Origin: Anaerolineae bacterium
GTDB taxonomy: Bacteria > Chloroflexota > Anaerolineae > JAFGEY01
DNA: 64,000 nucleotides
Reading direction: 5' to 3'
Assembly (NCBI GenBank): GCA_016929775.1
Contig: JAFGIE010000243.1
Coordinates: 1 to 64,000 of the forward strand
Both the position numbers and the translations under genes were made by a program. The notes below the pieces were generated by a model. That model searched no databases, had not been told where the DNA came from, and saw nothing but the letters and a program-made list of their open reading frames with translations. This document shows positions 15,678 through 25,014 of this stretch, one piece after another (position 1 is the first letter of the stretch; every line of letters starts with the position of its first letter).

Positions 15678-17857
15678 CGTCTCACCTCCGCCCTGATCCG
15701 CGTTCCCCTGCCCAGCCCAGTGTCCACGATCAGCGTGCCGCCTAGCTGCACGACCCGCTCTTCCATGCTCCGCAGTCCAAAGCCACCCCGCTGGCGCACC
15801 AGCTCACGGTCAAAGCCGATCCCGTCGTCCACGATCTCGAGCTGAACCACGCCCTCCTCCTGCACCAAGCGCACCAGGACAGAGTCGGCGTTGGCGTGCT
15901 TGAGGGCGTTGTTCAGCGCCTCTAGCGCCACGCGATACAGCTCCTCTTCCATCTCTGCGGGCAGCCGACCCGGACAGGCGGCCTGGAACTCTGTCTTGAC
16001 GCCGACCCGTTCCTCGACCGACTCGAGGCGCGAACGCAGCGCTGTGACAAGCCCATCTCGCTTCAGGACTGGGGGACGCAGCTCAAAGATCAGGACCCGC
16101 ATCTCCCGCAGCGCCTCCTCGGTAGTATCCCGGATCTCGCGCAGGTGATCGGTCGCCAGTGCGCCATCGCCTTTGTCGAGCTGGCGGACAGCCGCTTCGG
16201 CATACAGCGTTACGCCATACAGAGCCTGCATCACCGAGTCGTGCAGGTCGCGCGCCAACCGGTTGCGCTCCTCGATCACCGCCAGTTGCTGCGCCTGATC
16301 GTAGAGCCGCGCGTTCTCTACCGCGACGCCGATCTGGTGACCGATCGCCGAGAGCAGGGACAGCTCGTCATCCGAGATCTCACGCACCTCCCCGCTGCCC
16401 AGGTCGATCGCCCCGACCGTCTTCTCTTTCACCATCAGCGGTGTGCTGACGACCAGCTCGACCCCCTCTGACCGGAGCATGTCTTTCAGCCTGCCCTCCG
16501 GGTAGTCGGCAACTTCCCGGTACACAGGGCGCCCCTCGCGCGCTGCCAGGCCCGCCGTGGTCGCGCCGAGCACCATCCGCGAGGTATAGGTCACCAGCTC
16601 ATCCGAAAGACCGCGGTGTGCGCGCAAGTGCAGGCACTCGGTCTGCCGGTCCAGGACGAACGCCTCCCCCATGGTCATCCCCATGATCCCAAGCGCTTCG
16701 TCCAGCGCGTCGTGCACGACTTCATCCAGGTCGAGCGAGCGGCTGACCACGCCCGCCAACCGGTTCAGGGTCGCCAGCTCCCTCGTCCGGCCCTCAACCC
16801 GCTGCTCCAGGTCATCGTACAAGGACTGCAGCTCGTTCGCCATGCGGTTGAACTGCGCGGCAAGCTCCTCCAGCTCGTCGCCGGTGGAAGCGACGATACG
16901 CTGCCCAAAGTGGCCCCCAGCAATCTCTTGTGCGGCGCCCGTCAACTCGCCGATCGGGCGCATGATCCGCCGCAGGCCAAACAGCACCACCCCCACGGGC
17001 ACGACGATGCCCAACACGAGCAGGAGCACTAGGAAACGGGCGTATCGTTGGCTGGACGCGACGAGCGTCTGCCAGCTCTCCTCCGTCACCAAGCCCCACG
17101 AGGTCCCCGGTACGGGCGCAAAGCTGGCTACGATCGCTTGTCCCTCCAGGTCCACGGTGCGCAGCGCACCCGAACGGTTCAGCATGACCTGTTGCACGAC
17201 CATCTGATCGGAAAAGTCCTGCCCGATATAGTCTGCGTTCGAGTGATAGATCACCGAGCCGTTCCCATCCACGAGGTAGACGCAGTTGCTTTCGCCGCGG
17301 CGCAGCGACTCGATCCGCCTGTAGAAGGCGTTGTCCGTAGTTGGAGCGAGGCGAAAGATCCCTGCCACCCAGCCGACCGGGGCTCCCTGGCGACCGGTGA
17401 TCGGGACCACCACGACGACGACCCTTTCGGTCGTTTCGCCATCCAGCATCACATTTGAGTAGACCGACTCTGAAGAGTCGAGGAATTGGCGGAGGGGGAT
17501 GCGACGGTCCCACTGCGTGCCCCAACCATCGAGCTGCTCTGGCTCAACCGACAGCACCTTGCGGTTCCCGTCAAACACGACCATCCCGCTATCAAAGACG
17601 GACAGGAACTGGTCGGAGAAGGGATCGGCGTATGCCGCCAGCTCGGTCCCCAGCAACTTGGCCGAAAGGCGCGTCAGGTCTCTGTCGCGCTCGATGACCA
17701 GCGCCTCGGTGGCGCTCTGGTACGCGTACAGGCTCACGACGGCTACGGCGAGCAGGATCAGCGCCGCGGGCACAAAGGCCCACACGATGATCTTGTACCG
17801 AATGCTGCCCCAGCGGATCCGCCGCCTCATCGATCGCCGCCTCGCTTGATCAACCAT
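15674..17857 (-). CDS. Sensor histidine kinase (dCACHE-HAMP-GAF-HisKA_3-HATPase)
   Basis: 727 residues. TM1 lies near residues 20-45, followed by an extracytoplasmic double-CACHE-like sensor (VYLVDGNGSVIYHSN) to about 275. TM2 (VLLLVLGIVVPVGVVLFGL) leads to HAMP, a short coiled coil and a GAF domain at about 380-510. HisKA_3 carries the phospho-acceptor His in RDLHDSVMQALYG, then HATPase_c has N-box EALNNALKHA and DDGIGFD. It senses an external ligand and phosphorylates the coupled regulator. The ATG at 17857 is only about 22 nt from the predicted transcript start; ATG 17833 has a better GAGGCGG site. Confidence 0.94.
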   Translation of the reverse strand: MVDQARRRSMRRRIRWGSIRYKIIVWAFVPAALILLAVAVVSLYAYQSATEALVIERDRDLTRLSAKLLGTELAAYADPFSDQFLSVFDSGMVVFDGNRKVLSVEPEQLDGWGTQWDRRIPLRQFLDSSESVYSNVMLDGETTERVVVVVVPITGRQGAPVGWVAGIFRLAPTTDNAFYRRIESLRRGESNCVYLVDGNGSVIYHSNADYIGQDFSDQMVVQQVMLNRSGALRTVDLEGQAIVASFAPVPGTSWGLVTEESWQTLVASSQRYARFLVLLLVLGIVVPVGVVLFGLRRIMRPIGELTGAAQEIAGGHFGQRIVASTGDELEELAAQFNRMANELQSLYDDLEQRVEGRTRELATLNRLAGVVSRSLDLDEVVHDALDEALGIMGMTMGEAFVLDRQTECLHLRAHRGLSDELVTYTSRMVLGATTAGLAAREGRPVYREVADYPEGRLKDMLRSEGVELVVSTPLMVKEKTVGAIDLGSGEVREISDDELSLLSAIGHQIGVAVENARLYDQAQQLAVIEERNRLARDLHDSVMQALYGVTLYAEAAVRQLDKGDGALATDHLREIRDTTEEALREMRVLIFELRPPVLKRDGLVTALRSRLESVEERVGVKTEFQAACPGRLPAEMEEELYRVALEALNNALKHANADSVLVRLVQEEGVVQLEIVDDGIGFDRELVRQRGGFGLRSMEERVVQLGGTLIVDTGLGRGTRIRAEVRR

Positions 17858-17886
17858 GTGCGGGCAGAGCTGCCCACGCCCATCGC

Positions 17887-17915
17887 ATCATATCACATCT
17901 CGCGCTTCTTGGCAA
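17887..17915 (-). promoter_or_regulatory. Promoter for the kinase/regulator operon
   Basis: Minus-strand TTGCCA (17915-17910), 17-nt spacer, TATGAT (17892-17887), just upstream of the kinase gene. Confidence 0.65.
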
Positions 17916-18065
17916 TGCACGGCGCGCCCGACGCAAAGCACCTGCCGCCTCCGGCAAGAAAGCCGGGGTAAGAGAGAACGTCTCCGCTACGTCAGTGTCG
18001 TAGACCCGGCTATGTCGCGCCTCACGACAGCCGACAGCCGCAGGATGGGAGCATGGAAACGCACG

Positions 18066-18320
18066 ATGGTCATTGACAGCATCACGCTCAAGCAGATCGT
18101 GTGCGAAGCAGTCACGACACGCGTCGACGAGCTGAGCTGCGGCGAGTGTTTCGAGCAGGTCGACCAGTACGCCGAGCTCGTCGTGCTCGGCGAGCGCGCG
18201 GCGGAGGCGATGCCGGACGTGCACGACCACCTGGCGCACTGCGCCGAGTGCCGTGAGGAGGTCGCGGCGCTGATCGCCCTTCTCCGCGTTGTCTACACGG
18301 GTCCCCCTGCCAAAGCGTGA
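18066..18320 (+). CDS. Small zinc-finger protein, anti-sigma-factor-like
   Basis: 84 residues with HLAHCAEC (His-x3-Cys-x2-Cys) near the C-terminus and an earlier CGEC, as in zf-HC2/ZAS anti-sigma domains that bind zinc and hold ECF sigma factors. No membrane segment and no ECF sigma gene beside it, so it may be a free-standing ZAS protein. The start is uncertain: ATG 18066 has no good ribosome site and an in-frame ATG at 18045 is the alternative. It precedes ccdA by about 140 bp. Confidence 0.65.
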   Translation: MVIDSITLKQIVCEAVTTRVDELSCGECFEQVDQYAELVVLGERAAEAMPDVHDHLAHCAECREEVAALIALLRVVYTGPPAKA

Positions 18321-18370
18321 GAGACGCGCGCCCGCGTCGAGATCGTGGAACGCTTGCCGGGCACCTGAAC

Positions 18371-18399
18371 TTGACATCCTGCAGCCCTACGTGTAAGAT
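18371..18399 (+). promoter_or_regulatory. Promoter for ccdA
   Basis: A consensus TTGACA (18371-18376), 17-nt spacer, TAAGAT (18394-18399), about 64 nt before the ATG at 18463. Confidence 0.75.
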
Positions 18400-18462
18400 C
18401 GCACCGTCGTCGTGTCGGGCACATGCGTTTCGCCAGGCACGTGGGCTGTCTAGGGAGAGCCG

Positions 18463-19329
18463 ATGTCTGAGCAAAGCAAAAAGGTCAACCCGGAGCCCTT
18501 TGCACCGCTGAGCGTGGGCCTGAGCCGGCGGGGCAAGCTGGCGACGATCTTGTCGTTCGCCCTCCCCGCCCTACTCGTGGTCGGCTTGCTCTTTGCCCTC
18601 GTCGCTTCGCGCGACGGGGTCGAGTCCGCGATGACAAGCCTATCCTCCCTACTGCCCGTCGGCTATGCCTTCTCCGCAGGCATGGTCGCCAGCGTGAACC
18701 CGTGCGGCTTTCTCTTGCTGCCGACGTACATCCTCTACCACCTCAGGACCGGGGACCCACAGGCAGGCGAGCGCAGCGCGTCAGAACGGGTACTTAAGGC
18801 CCTCGCCATGGGCCTGGTCGCCACGGCGGGATTCGTCACGGTCTTTGCCCTCGCGGGCAGTGTCGTCGCCATTGGGGGACGCTGGCTCAACGCTGTCTTT
18901 CCCTATGGGCGCGTGCTGGTCGGGGCCATCATGGCAGTCCTCGGGATCTGGCTGCTCGTGACCGGCAGGAGTTTCGGCCTACAGGCAGCGAGCCGTCTGA
19001 CGATCGCCCCGCGCCGGAACATGTGGAACGTCTTTCTGTTTGGGATCATCTATGCCGTCGGTTCGCTGAGCTGTACACTGCCGATCTTTCTGGTCATCGT
19101 CGGCAGTGCCCTGGTTAGCCAGGAATGGACGAGCGCACTGACGCAGTTCATCGGGTACGCACTGGGCATGGGCTTGGTCTTTGTCGCCGCGACGATCGGC
19201 GCCGCACTGCTGCGCCAAGCGATCGTGCGCAAGCTGCACGGCGCGGTCCTGTATGTCAATCGCTTCAGCGCCCTGCTCTTGGTAGCTGTGGGCGCCTATC
19301 TGGTCTACGACTGGGTCGCTCAGTTGTGA
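18463..19329 (+). CDS. ccdA: CcdA/DsbD-type thiol-disulfide transmembrane protein
   Basis: 288 residues with about seven membrane segments. The redox cysteines are in SVNPCGFLLLP (first half) and SLSCTLPIF (second half), the CcdA pattern. It moves electrons from cytoplasmic thioredoxin across the membrane to reduce extracytoplasmic thiols, for cytochrome c maturation or other oxidoreductases. It has a longer N-terminal extension (about 65 residues, including one extra membrane segment) than minimal CcdA. Own promoter. No thioredoxin-like partner is next to it. Confidence 0.9.
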   Translation: MSEQSKKVNPEPFAPLSVGLSRRGKLATILSFALPALLVVGLLFALVASRDGVESAMTSLSSLLPVGYAFSAGMVASVNPCGFLLLPTYILYHLRTGDPQAGERSASERVLKALAMGLVATAGFVTVFALAGSVVAIGGRWLNAVFPYGRVLVGAIMAVLGIWLLVTGRSFGLQAASRLTIAPRRNMWNVFLFGIIYAVGSLSCTLPIFLVIVGSALVSQEWTSALTQFIGYALGMGLVFVAATIGAALLRQAIVRKLHGAVLYVNRFSALLLVAVGAYLVYDWVAQL

Positions 19330-19535
19330 GCTGCGCGTGGGCATCGCCCAGGTCTGCGCGCGCGAGCAGCTCACCCAGGGGCGGTCTTGAAACAGGGGCG
19401 CCAGATGCCTCTGCATAGCGCGATCGAACCGCACGGCGGCGCCGCCCGTCTGTCCAGGGGACACGGTTGCGCACTGCAGGGCGGTCCGCAATGATCCGGA
19501 GCGCGCCGGCGTTGTCTGAAGGAGGAGCACTGGTC

Positions 19536-22283
19536 ATGAACAAGCTGGAACAGCTCGCGCAGGTGGGACAGTCAGTCTGGCTCGACTACATTCGCCGGTC
19601 GTTCGTGGACTCGGGGGAGCTTCAGTCCTGGATCGACCGGGGCGTCCGCGGCGTGACATCCAACCCCTCCATCTTTCAGAAGGCCATCGCCGGCAGCACA
19701 GACTATGACGACCAGCTCCGTGCGCTGGTCGACCAGAAGCGGTCCACGCGCCAGGTCTATGAGGCCCTGGTGCTCGCCGACATCGCGCGCGTGGCCGATC
19801 TGCTCCGACCGGTGTATGACGATACCGCCGGCACAGACGGGTACGTCAGTCTGGAGGTCGATCCCACGCTCGCCGACGACACAGCCGGCACGGTTGCCGA
19901 GGCGCGCTACTACCACGAGAAGCTGGGCCGCCCCAACGTCATGATCAAGGTCCCGGCGACGCCCGCCGGCTTTCCGGCTGTGGAGCAGCTCATCGCGGCA
20001 GGGATCAACGTCAACGTCACCCTCATCTTTTCGCTCGATCAGTACCGCGCCACAGCCCAGGCCTACCTCTCGGGCCTGGAGCAGCTCGCCGCAGCGGGAG
20101 GCGATCCCGCCCGCGTCGCCTCGGTTGCCTCCTTCTTTGTCAGCCGCGTCGATACCGCGGTCGATCGCGAGTTGGCGCGCACGGGCGAGACGGCACTCCA
20201 GGGCACGATCGCCGTTGCGAACGCCAAGGCGGCGTTCGCGCTGTCGCACAGCATCTATGCCGGTGAACGGTGGGAGCGTCTGCAGGCACAGGGCGCGCGC
20301 CCGCAGCGTTTGCTCTGGGCCAGCACCAGTACCAAGAATCCGCAGTACTCGGACGTCAAGTATGTGGAAGAGCTGATCGGCCCGAACACGGTCAACACAG
20401 TCCCTCCCACAACCCTTGACCTCTACCTCGACCACGGCGCCGTCGCTTCTGCCCTGGAGCAGGGCCTCGATCGCGCGCAGGAAGCGCTGGACCGGCTCGC
20501 ATCCCTCGGCATCGACCTGGGCGACGTCACCCAGCGATTGCTCGAAGACGGCGTCGCGTCCTTTGCCGCGGCGTTCCAGGGCCTGATGGACAGCATTTCC
20601 GAGAAGCGCGATCGGCTGTTGGAAGAGTGGGACCAGATCTCGGTCGATCTGGGCCCGTATCGTGCGGCGGTTGACGCTGCGCTCGACGAGATGCGGCAGG
20701 ACGACGTCATCAGGCGCATCTGGGCACACGACTACCGCCTCTGGAAGCCCGACCCAGCCGAGATCACCAACCGCCTGGGGTGGCTCGACATCGCGGAGCG
20801 TATGGTAGAGCAGGTAGACTGTCTACAGGCCCTCGCCGACGATGTCTGGGCTGAGGGCTACAGGCAGACCCTGCTGCTCGGGATGGGCGGCTCCAGTCTC
20901 GCGCCCGAGGTGTTTGCCAAGACGCTCGCCGGTGAGACAGACTACCTGGACCTGCACGTCCTCGACATGACCGATCCAGATGCCGTCCTGGCGCAGGCCA
21001 AGCGCCTGGAACTCCCTCAGACCCTGTTCATCGTCTCCACCAAGTCGGGACGCACGGTCGAGACGCTGTCCTTTTTCAAGCGGTTCTACACGTGGCTGGT
21101 AGAGGATGTCGGTCCGGAGGAGGCAGGTCGCCACTTTGTCGCGATCACGGACCCTGGCTCGCGCCTCGCAACGATCGCCCGGGAGTATGACTTTCGGACC
21201 ATCTTTTTCAACGATCCCAACATCGGCGGGCGCTACTCCGCCCTTTCCTACTTTGGCCTGGCGCCCGCAGCCCTGATCGGCGTCGACCTGGACACACTGC
21301 TCGACCGCGCGCTGACCATGGCGTGCAACTGCGAGGCGTGCAACTGCATGGAGGGTGGCAACAACGCCGGCGCCCTGCTGGGGGCGACGATCAGCGAGCT
21401 CGCCGCGCATGGGCGCGACAAGCTCACCTTCGTCCTCTCCCCCGAGATCACCGCCTTTGGCGACTGGGTCGAGCAGCTGATCGCGGAAAGCACCGGCAAA
21501 GAAGGGCGAGGCATCGTGCCCGTGGTCGGCGAGCCGCTCGGTCCGCCCGACGTCTATGGCACAGACCGGACCTTTGTCTACCTCCGGCTTGACGGCGACG
21601 ATACCTACGACGCCGCCGTGCACGCCCTGCAGGACGCGGGGCAGCCCGTGCTGCGCATCCGGCTGCGCGACCGCTACGACCTCGGTCAGCAGTTCTTCCT
21701 GTGGGAGATGGCAACCGCTGTCGCCGGGCATCGGATGGGCATCAACCCCTTCGACCAGCCGAACGTCGAAGCCGCCAAGCGTCGTGCGAGCGAGATGGTC
21801 GAGCGCTTCCGCGAGGAGGGAACCTTGCCCGAAGGCGAGCGCACGCCGCTGGAACGCGAGACCTTGCTCGCCTTCCTGGATCACGCCCAGGAGGGCGACT
21901 ATGTCGCCTTGCAGGCGTACATCGAGCCGACCCCAGAACGAGACCTCGCGCTGCAGCGCCTGCGCTCCCTGATCCGCGATCGCTACCGCCTGGCGACGAC
22001 GGTGGGCTATGGCCCCCGTTTCCTGCACTCGACGGGGCAGCTGCACAAGGGCGGCGCGGGGAATGGCCTGTTCATCCAGCTGACGGATGACTCGGTCCAC
22101 GACGTGCCGATTCCCGACGAAGCGGGCGCGGCGACGCCATCGATCAGCTTTGGCATCCTGGAGGAAGCCCAGGCCCTGGGCGACCAGCAAGCCTTGCTCG
22201 ATGCCGGACGCCGCGTGATCCGGCTCCACCTGGGGTCGCACGTCATCGAGAACATCGAGCACATGATCGATATGCTTTCCTGA
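19536..22283 (+). CDS. tal-pgi: Bifunctional transaldolase / glucose-6-phosphate isomerase
   Basis: 915 residues. Residues 1 to about 370 are transaldolase: GVTSNPSIFQKAI, Schiff-base Lys138 in MIKVPAT, NVTLIFS and ASTSTKNP. From about 390 the isomerase follows: GMGGSSLAPEV, STKSGRTVETLSFF, FNDPNIGGRYSALS and the C-terminal catalytic Lys in STGQLHKGG. The fusion joins the pentose-phosphate pool and glycolysis in the cytoplasm. Start at 19536 follows GGAGGAG; the upstream in-frame extension is not conserved-looking. Odd point: four cysteines, 597, 599, 602 and 604 (CNCEACNC), replace the usual sequence before the ENPG-like turn. Heads the glucan/glucose operon. Confidence 0.95.
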   Translation: MNKLEQLAQVGQSVWLDYIRRSFVDSGELQSWIDRGVRGVTSNPSIFQKAIAGSTDYDDQLRALVDQKRSTRQVYEALVLADIARVADLLRPVYDDTAGTDGYVSLEVDPTLADDTAGTVAEARYYHEKLGRPNVMIKVPATPAGFPAVEQLIAAGINVNVTLIFSLDQYRATAQAYLSGLEQLAAAGGDPARVASVASFFVSRVDTAVDRELARTGETALQGTIAVANAKAAFALSHSIYAGERWERLQAQGARPQRLLWASTSTKNPQYSDVKYVEELIGPNTVNTVPPTTLDLYLDHGAVASALEQGLDRAQEALDRLASLGIDLGDVTQRLLEDGVASFAAAFQGLMDSISEKRDRLLEEWDQISVDLGPYRAAVDAALDEMRQDDVIRRIWAHDYRLWKPDPAEITNRLGWLDIAERMVEQVDCLQALADDVWAEGYRQTLLLGMGGSSLAPEVFAKTLAGETDYLDLHVLDMTDPDAVLAQAKRLELPQTLFIVSTKSGRTVETLSFFKRFYTWLVEDVGPEEAGRHFVAITDPGSRLATIAREYDFRTIFFNDPNIGGRYSALSYFGLAPAALIGVDLDTLLDRALTMACNCEACNCMEGGNNAGALLGATISELAAHGRDKLTFVLSPEITAFGDWVEQLIAESTGKEGRGIVPVVGEPLGPPDVYGTDRTFVYLRLDGDDTYDAAVHALQDAGQPVLRIRLRDRYDLGQQFFLWEMATAVAGHRMGINPFDQPNVEAAKRRASEMVERFREEGTLPEGERTPLERETLLAFLDHAQEGDYVALQAYIEPTPERDLALQRLRSLIRDRYRLATTVGYGPRFLHSTGQLHKGGAGNGLFIQLTDDSVHDVPIPDEAGAATPSISFGILEEAQALGDQQALLDAGRRVIRLHLGSHVIENIEHMIDMLS

Positions 22284-22358
22284 CCACCTCTCGCCAGCCC
22301 TGGTGCACCAAGCACGGGCGCCAGGGCAGCTGATTCCTGCCCTCCAACAGGAGCGACG

Positions 22359-24374
22359 ATGCCAAGAGACATCCCGCTGGGCAACGGCTCGCTGCTGGTC
22401 AACTTTGACCAGCAGTATCACCTGCGCGACCTGTACTGGCCCTACGTCGGACAAGAGAACCACACGCACGGACACGCGTGCCGGATGGGGGTGTGGGTCA
22501 ACGGCGCGCTGAGCTGGGTCCACGATCCACCTTGGGTCCGTACCCTCGCGTACGAACACGATACGCTCGTCTCGCAGGTCACGCTGTACAGCCCGGGCCA
22601 TTCGCTGCGCATCGCGTGCCACGATGCGGTCGACTTTCACGAAAACCTCTACCTCCGCCAGATCATCGTCGACAACTACTACGAGCACCCCCGCGAGGTG
22701 CGCCTCTTTTTCACGCACGACCTGCACATCGGCGGCAGCATGGTTGGCGACTCGGCGTACTATGAACCAGAGCGGCGTGCCGTGTTTCACTACAAGGGGC
22801 ACCGGTGGTTCATGATCGTCGCCGCTCGGTACGAAGGGGAGGCGCTGCGCATCGGGCTCGATCAATGGGCGGTCGGCAAGACCGAGATGCTGGGCCGAGA
22901 GGGCACGTGGCGCGACGCCGAGGATGGCGTCCTCTCCGGCAACGCCGTCGAGCAGGGGACCGTTGACTCGACAGTTGCTCTGCATCTCACCGTCCCCGGG
23001 CGCGGACAGGCGGTAGGCTGGTACTGGATCGCCGTGGGCAACGAGTTCCGCGAGGTCACCCGCATCAACCGCACGGTGCGCGAAAAGGGCCCGCAGGCCT
23101 TTCTCGACCGCACTCGTGACTACTGGCGCCTCTGGCTCACCAAAGAGGACCAGGACCTGTGCGACCTTTCCAACCTGACCTGCAGCCTCGTCCGGCGTAG
23201 CTTGCTGATCCTCCGCACCCAGATCGACAACCATGGCGCCATTCTTGCCGCGAACGACTTTGACATCGCACACTATGGGCGGGATACCTACTCCTACATG
23301 TGGCCCCGCGATGGCGCACTGGTCGTCGCTACGCTGATCGAGGCAGGGTACTCGATGCTCGCGCGCCGCTTCTTCGAGTTCTGCCACGGCGCGATCACCG
23401 ACGAGGGCTACTTGCTCCACAAGTACGCGCCAGACGGCGCGCTCGCCTCCTCGTGGCACGGCTGGTACGTGGATGGGCAGAAGGCGCTCCCCGTGCAGGA
23501 GGATGAGACGGCGCTGGTCGTGTGGGCGCTGTGGCGGCACTTTGCCACGTTCCGCGATGTCGAGTTCATCAAGGCCCACTACCGCGGTCTCGTCGTGCGC
23601 GCCGGCAGCTGGCTCGCCGCCTATCGCGATCAGACCTCAGGCCTTCCCCTCCCCTCCTGGGACCTGTGGGAGGAGCGCCGTGGCGTACACGCCTGGACGG
23701 TGGGCGCCACCTGGGCTGGTCTCGAGGCAGCGGCGCGCTTTGCCGACGCCTTTGGCGAGCACGCCCTCGCCCAGACCTACCGCGTCGCGGCAGGGCAGAT
23801 CCGCGCCGGTGCGGAGGAGTACCTCTGGCAGCCTGACCTCAACCGCTTCGCGCGGACCATCCGCCGGAACGGAGAAGGTTGGGACGTCGACGCTACGATC
23901 GACGCCTCGCTGGTTGGGCTGTGGGCCTTTGAGCCGACGCCGGGCGAGGCGGGCATGTTTGCCGTCGATGACCCGCGGATCGTCGCGACCATGCAGGCTG
24001 TGCGCGACCGCCTCTCGGTCCGGACGCCGGTCGGGGGCCTGGCGCGCTACGAGGACGACTACTACCACCAGATCAGCCAAGACGTCGAGGCCATTCCGGG
24101 TAACCCGTGGTTTATCTGCACGTTGTGGTTGGCAGAGTGGCTGGTCGAGACCGCCGCACAGGCGGAGGATCTGGACCAGGCGCGGGACCTTCTCGAGTGG
24201 GCCTCGCGCCATGCGCTGCCCAGCGGGGTGATGGCGGAGCAGGTTCACCCACACAGCGGTGAGCCCCTCTCGGTCAGTCCCCTCACGTGGAGCCACGCCA
24301 CGCTGGTCAGCGTCGCACACGCCTACGCCGAGCGAAGGCGCTCGATGCAGCTGGAGGCGAAACGTGATCTATGA
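22359..24374 (+). CDS. Glycoside hydrolase family 15 glucoamylase
   Basis: 671 residues without a signal peptide, so cytoplasmic. An N-terminal beta-sandwich (about 1-270) starts PLGNGSLLVNFD; the (alpha/alpha)6 barrel follows with YMWPRDGALV, the acid in WDLWEERRG (Glu438/439) and the base Glu627 in MAEQ. GH15 enzymes release glucose from alpha-glucans or trehalose by inversion. It follows tal-pgi by 75 bp and overlaps the cyclase by 11 nt. With glucokinase two genes later, it would turn an internal glucan into glucose-6-phosphate. Exact substrate (glycogen, maltodextrin or trehalose) is not decided by sequence. Confidence 0.93.
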   Translation: MPRDIPLGNGSLLVNFDQQYHLRDLYWPYVGQENHTHGHACRMGVWVNGALSWVHDPPWVRTLAYEHDTLVSQVTLYSPGHSLRIACHDAVDFHENLYLRQIIVDNYYEHPREVRLFFTHDLHIGGSMVGDSAYYEPERRAVFHYKGHRWFMIVAARYEGEALRIGLDQWAVGKTEMLGREGTWRDAEDGVLSGNAVEQGTVDSTVALHLTVPGRGQAVGWYWIAVGNEFREVTRINRTVREKGPQAFLDRTRDYWRLWLTKEDQDLCDLSNLTCSLVRRSLLILRTQIDNHGAILAANDFDIAHYGRDTYSYMWPRDGALVVATLIEAGYSMLARRFFEFCHGAITDEGYLLHKYAPDGALASSWHGWYVDGQKALPVQEDETALVVWALWRHFATFRDVEFIKAHYRGLVVRAGSWLAAYRDQTSGLPLPSWDLWEERRGVHAWTVGATWAGLEAAARFADAFGEHALAQTYRVAAGQIRAGAEEYLWQPDLNRFARTIRRNGEGWDVDATIDASLVGLWAFEPTPGEAGMFAVDDPRIVATMQAVRDRLSVRTPVGGLARYEDDYYHQISQDVEAIPGNPWFICTLWLAEWLVETAAQAEDLDQARDLLEWASRHALPSGVMAEQVHPHSGEPLSVSPLTWSHATLVSVAHAYAERRRSMQLEAKRDL

Positions 24375-24999
24375 CATCTCGCTGCCCATCTCGGATGGGC
24401 TCGCCGTGTGGCCCAGAGACCCCGCCGTGCGCATCACCCAGCCCCGGCACTTTGACATGGGCGACCACGCCGTCGTCTCCCACCTCGACCTCGGCGCGCA
24501 CACCGGCACGCACGTTGACGCGCCCAGGCACTTTATCCCCGGCGCGCCGACCTTGAACCAGATCCCGCTCGACCGCTTCGTCGGCCCCGCGCTCGTGGTC
24601 CACGTCCCCGATGCCGACCTGCTGACCTGCGACGTCCTGGCGTCGCTCTCTATTCCTCGCGGAACAGAACGTGTCCTCTTTCGCACCCGCAACTCGGACT
24701 ACTGGGCAGAGAGCACCGCGACCTTTCACGAGGACTTTTGCGCGTTCGACGAGGGCGGCGCGCGCTGGCTGATCGCGCACGGGGTCCGGCTGGTCGGGAT
24801 CGACTATCTCTCCGTCGCGCCGTTCAGCAACACCGGGCCAACGCATCGCGCCTTGCTCGGCGCCGGCGTGATCCCGCTGGAGGGCCTCAACCTGAGCGGC
24901 ATTGAGCCCGGCTTCTACCAGCTGGTCTGCCTTCCCCTCCGTCTGGATGGCCTCGAAGGCGCGCCCGCGCGCGCGATCTTGATCGACCAGGCACTCTGA
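24364..24999 (+). CDS. Cyclase family protein (kynurenine-formamidase-like)
   Basis: 211 residues. The family metal motif HTGTHVDAPRHF is clear, after YDISLPISDG; the later RVLFRTRNSDYW and GIDYLSV also match the cyclase superfamily of Mn/Zn amidohydrolases. The start is GTG 24364, which lies inside the GH15 end (11-nt overlap) behind GGAGGCG; no ATG in this frame is suitable. Members hydrolyse N-formylkynurenine, isatin or other cyclic amides. Its place in a glucose operon is unexplained, so translation coupling may be the only link. Confidence 0.88.
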   Translation: MIYDISLPISDGLAVWPRDPAVRITQPRHFDMGDHAVVSHLDLGAHTGTHVDAPRHFIPGAPTLNQIPLDRFVGPALVVHVPDADLLTCDVLASLSIPRGTERVLFRTRNSDYWAESTATFHEDFCAFDEGGARWLIAHGVRLVGIDYLSVAPFSNTGPTHRALLGAGVIPLEGLNLSGIEPGFYQLVCLPLRLDGLEGAPARAILIDQAL

Positions 25000-25014
25000 C
25001 AGGAGGAGCCATCC

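Noticed and set aside
20823..23579. Minus-strand 918-codon open frame
   Set aside because: Antisense to tal-pgi and GH15, which have clear motifs; the frame has no recognisable domain.
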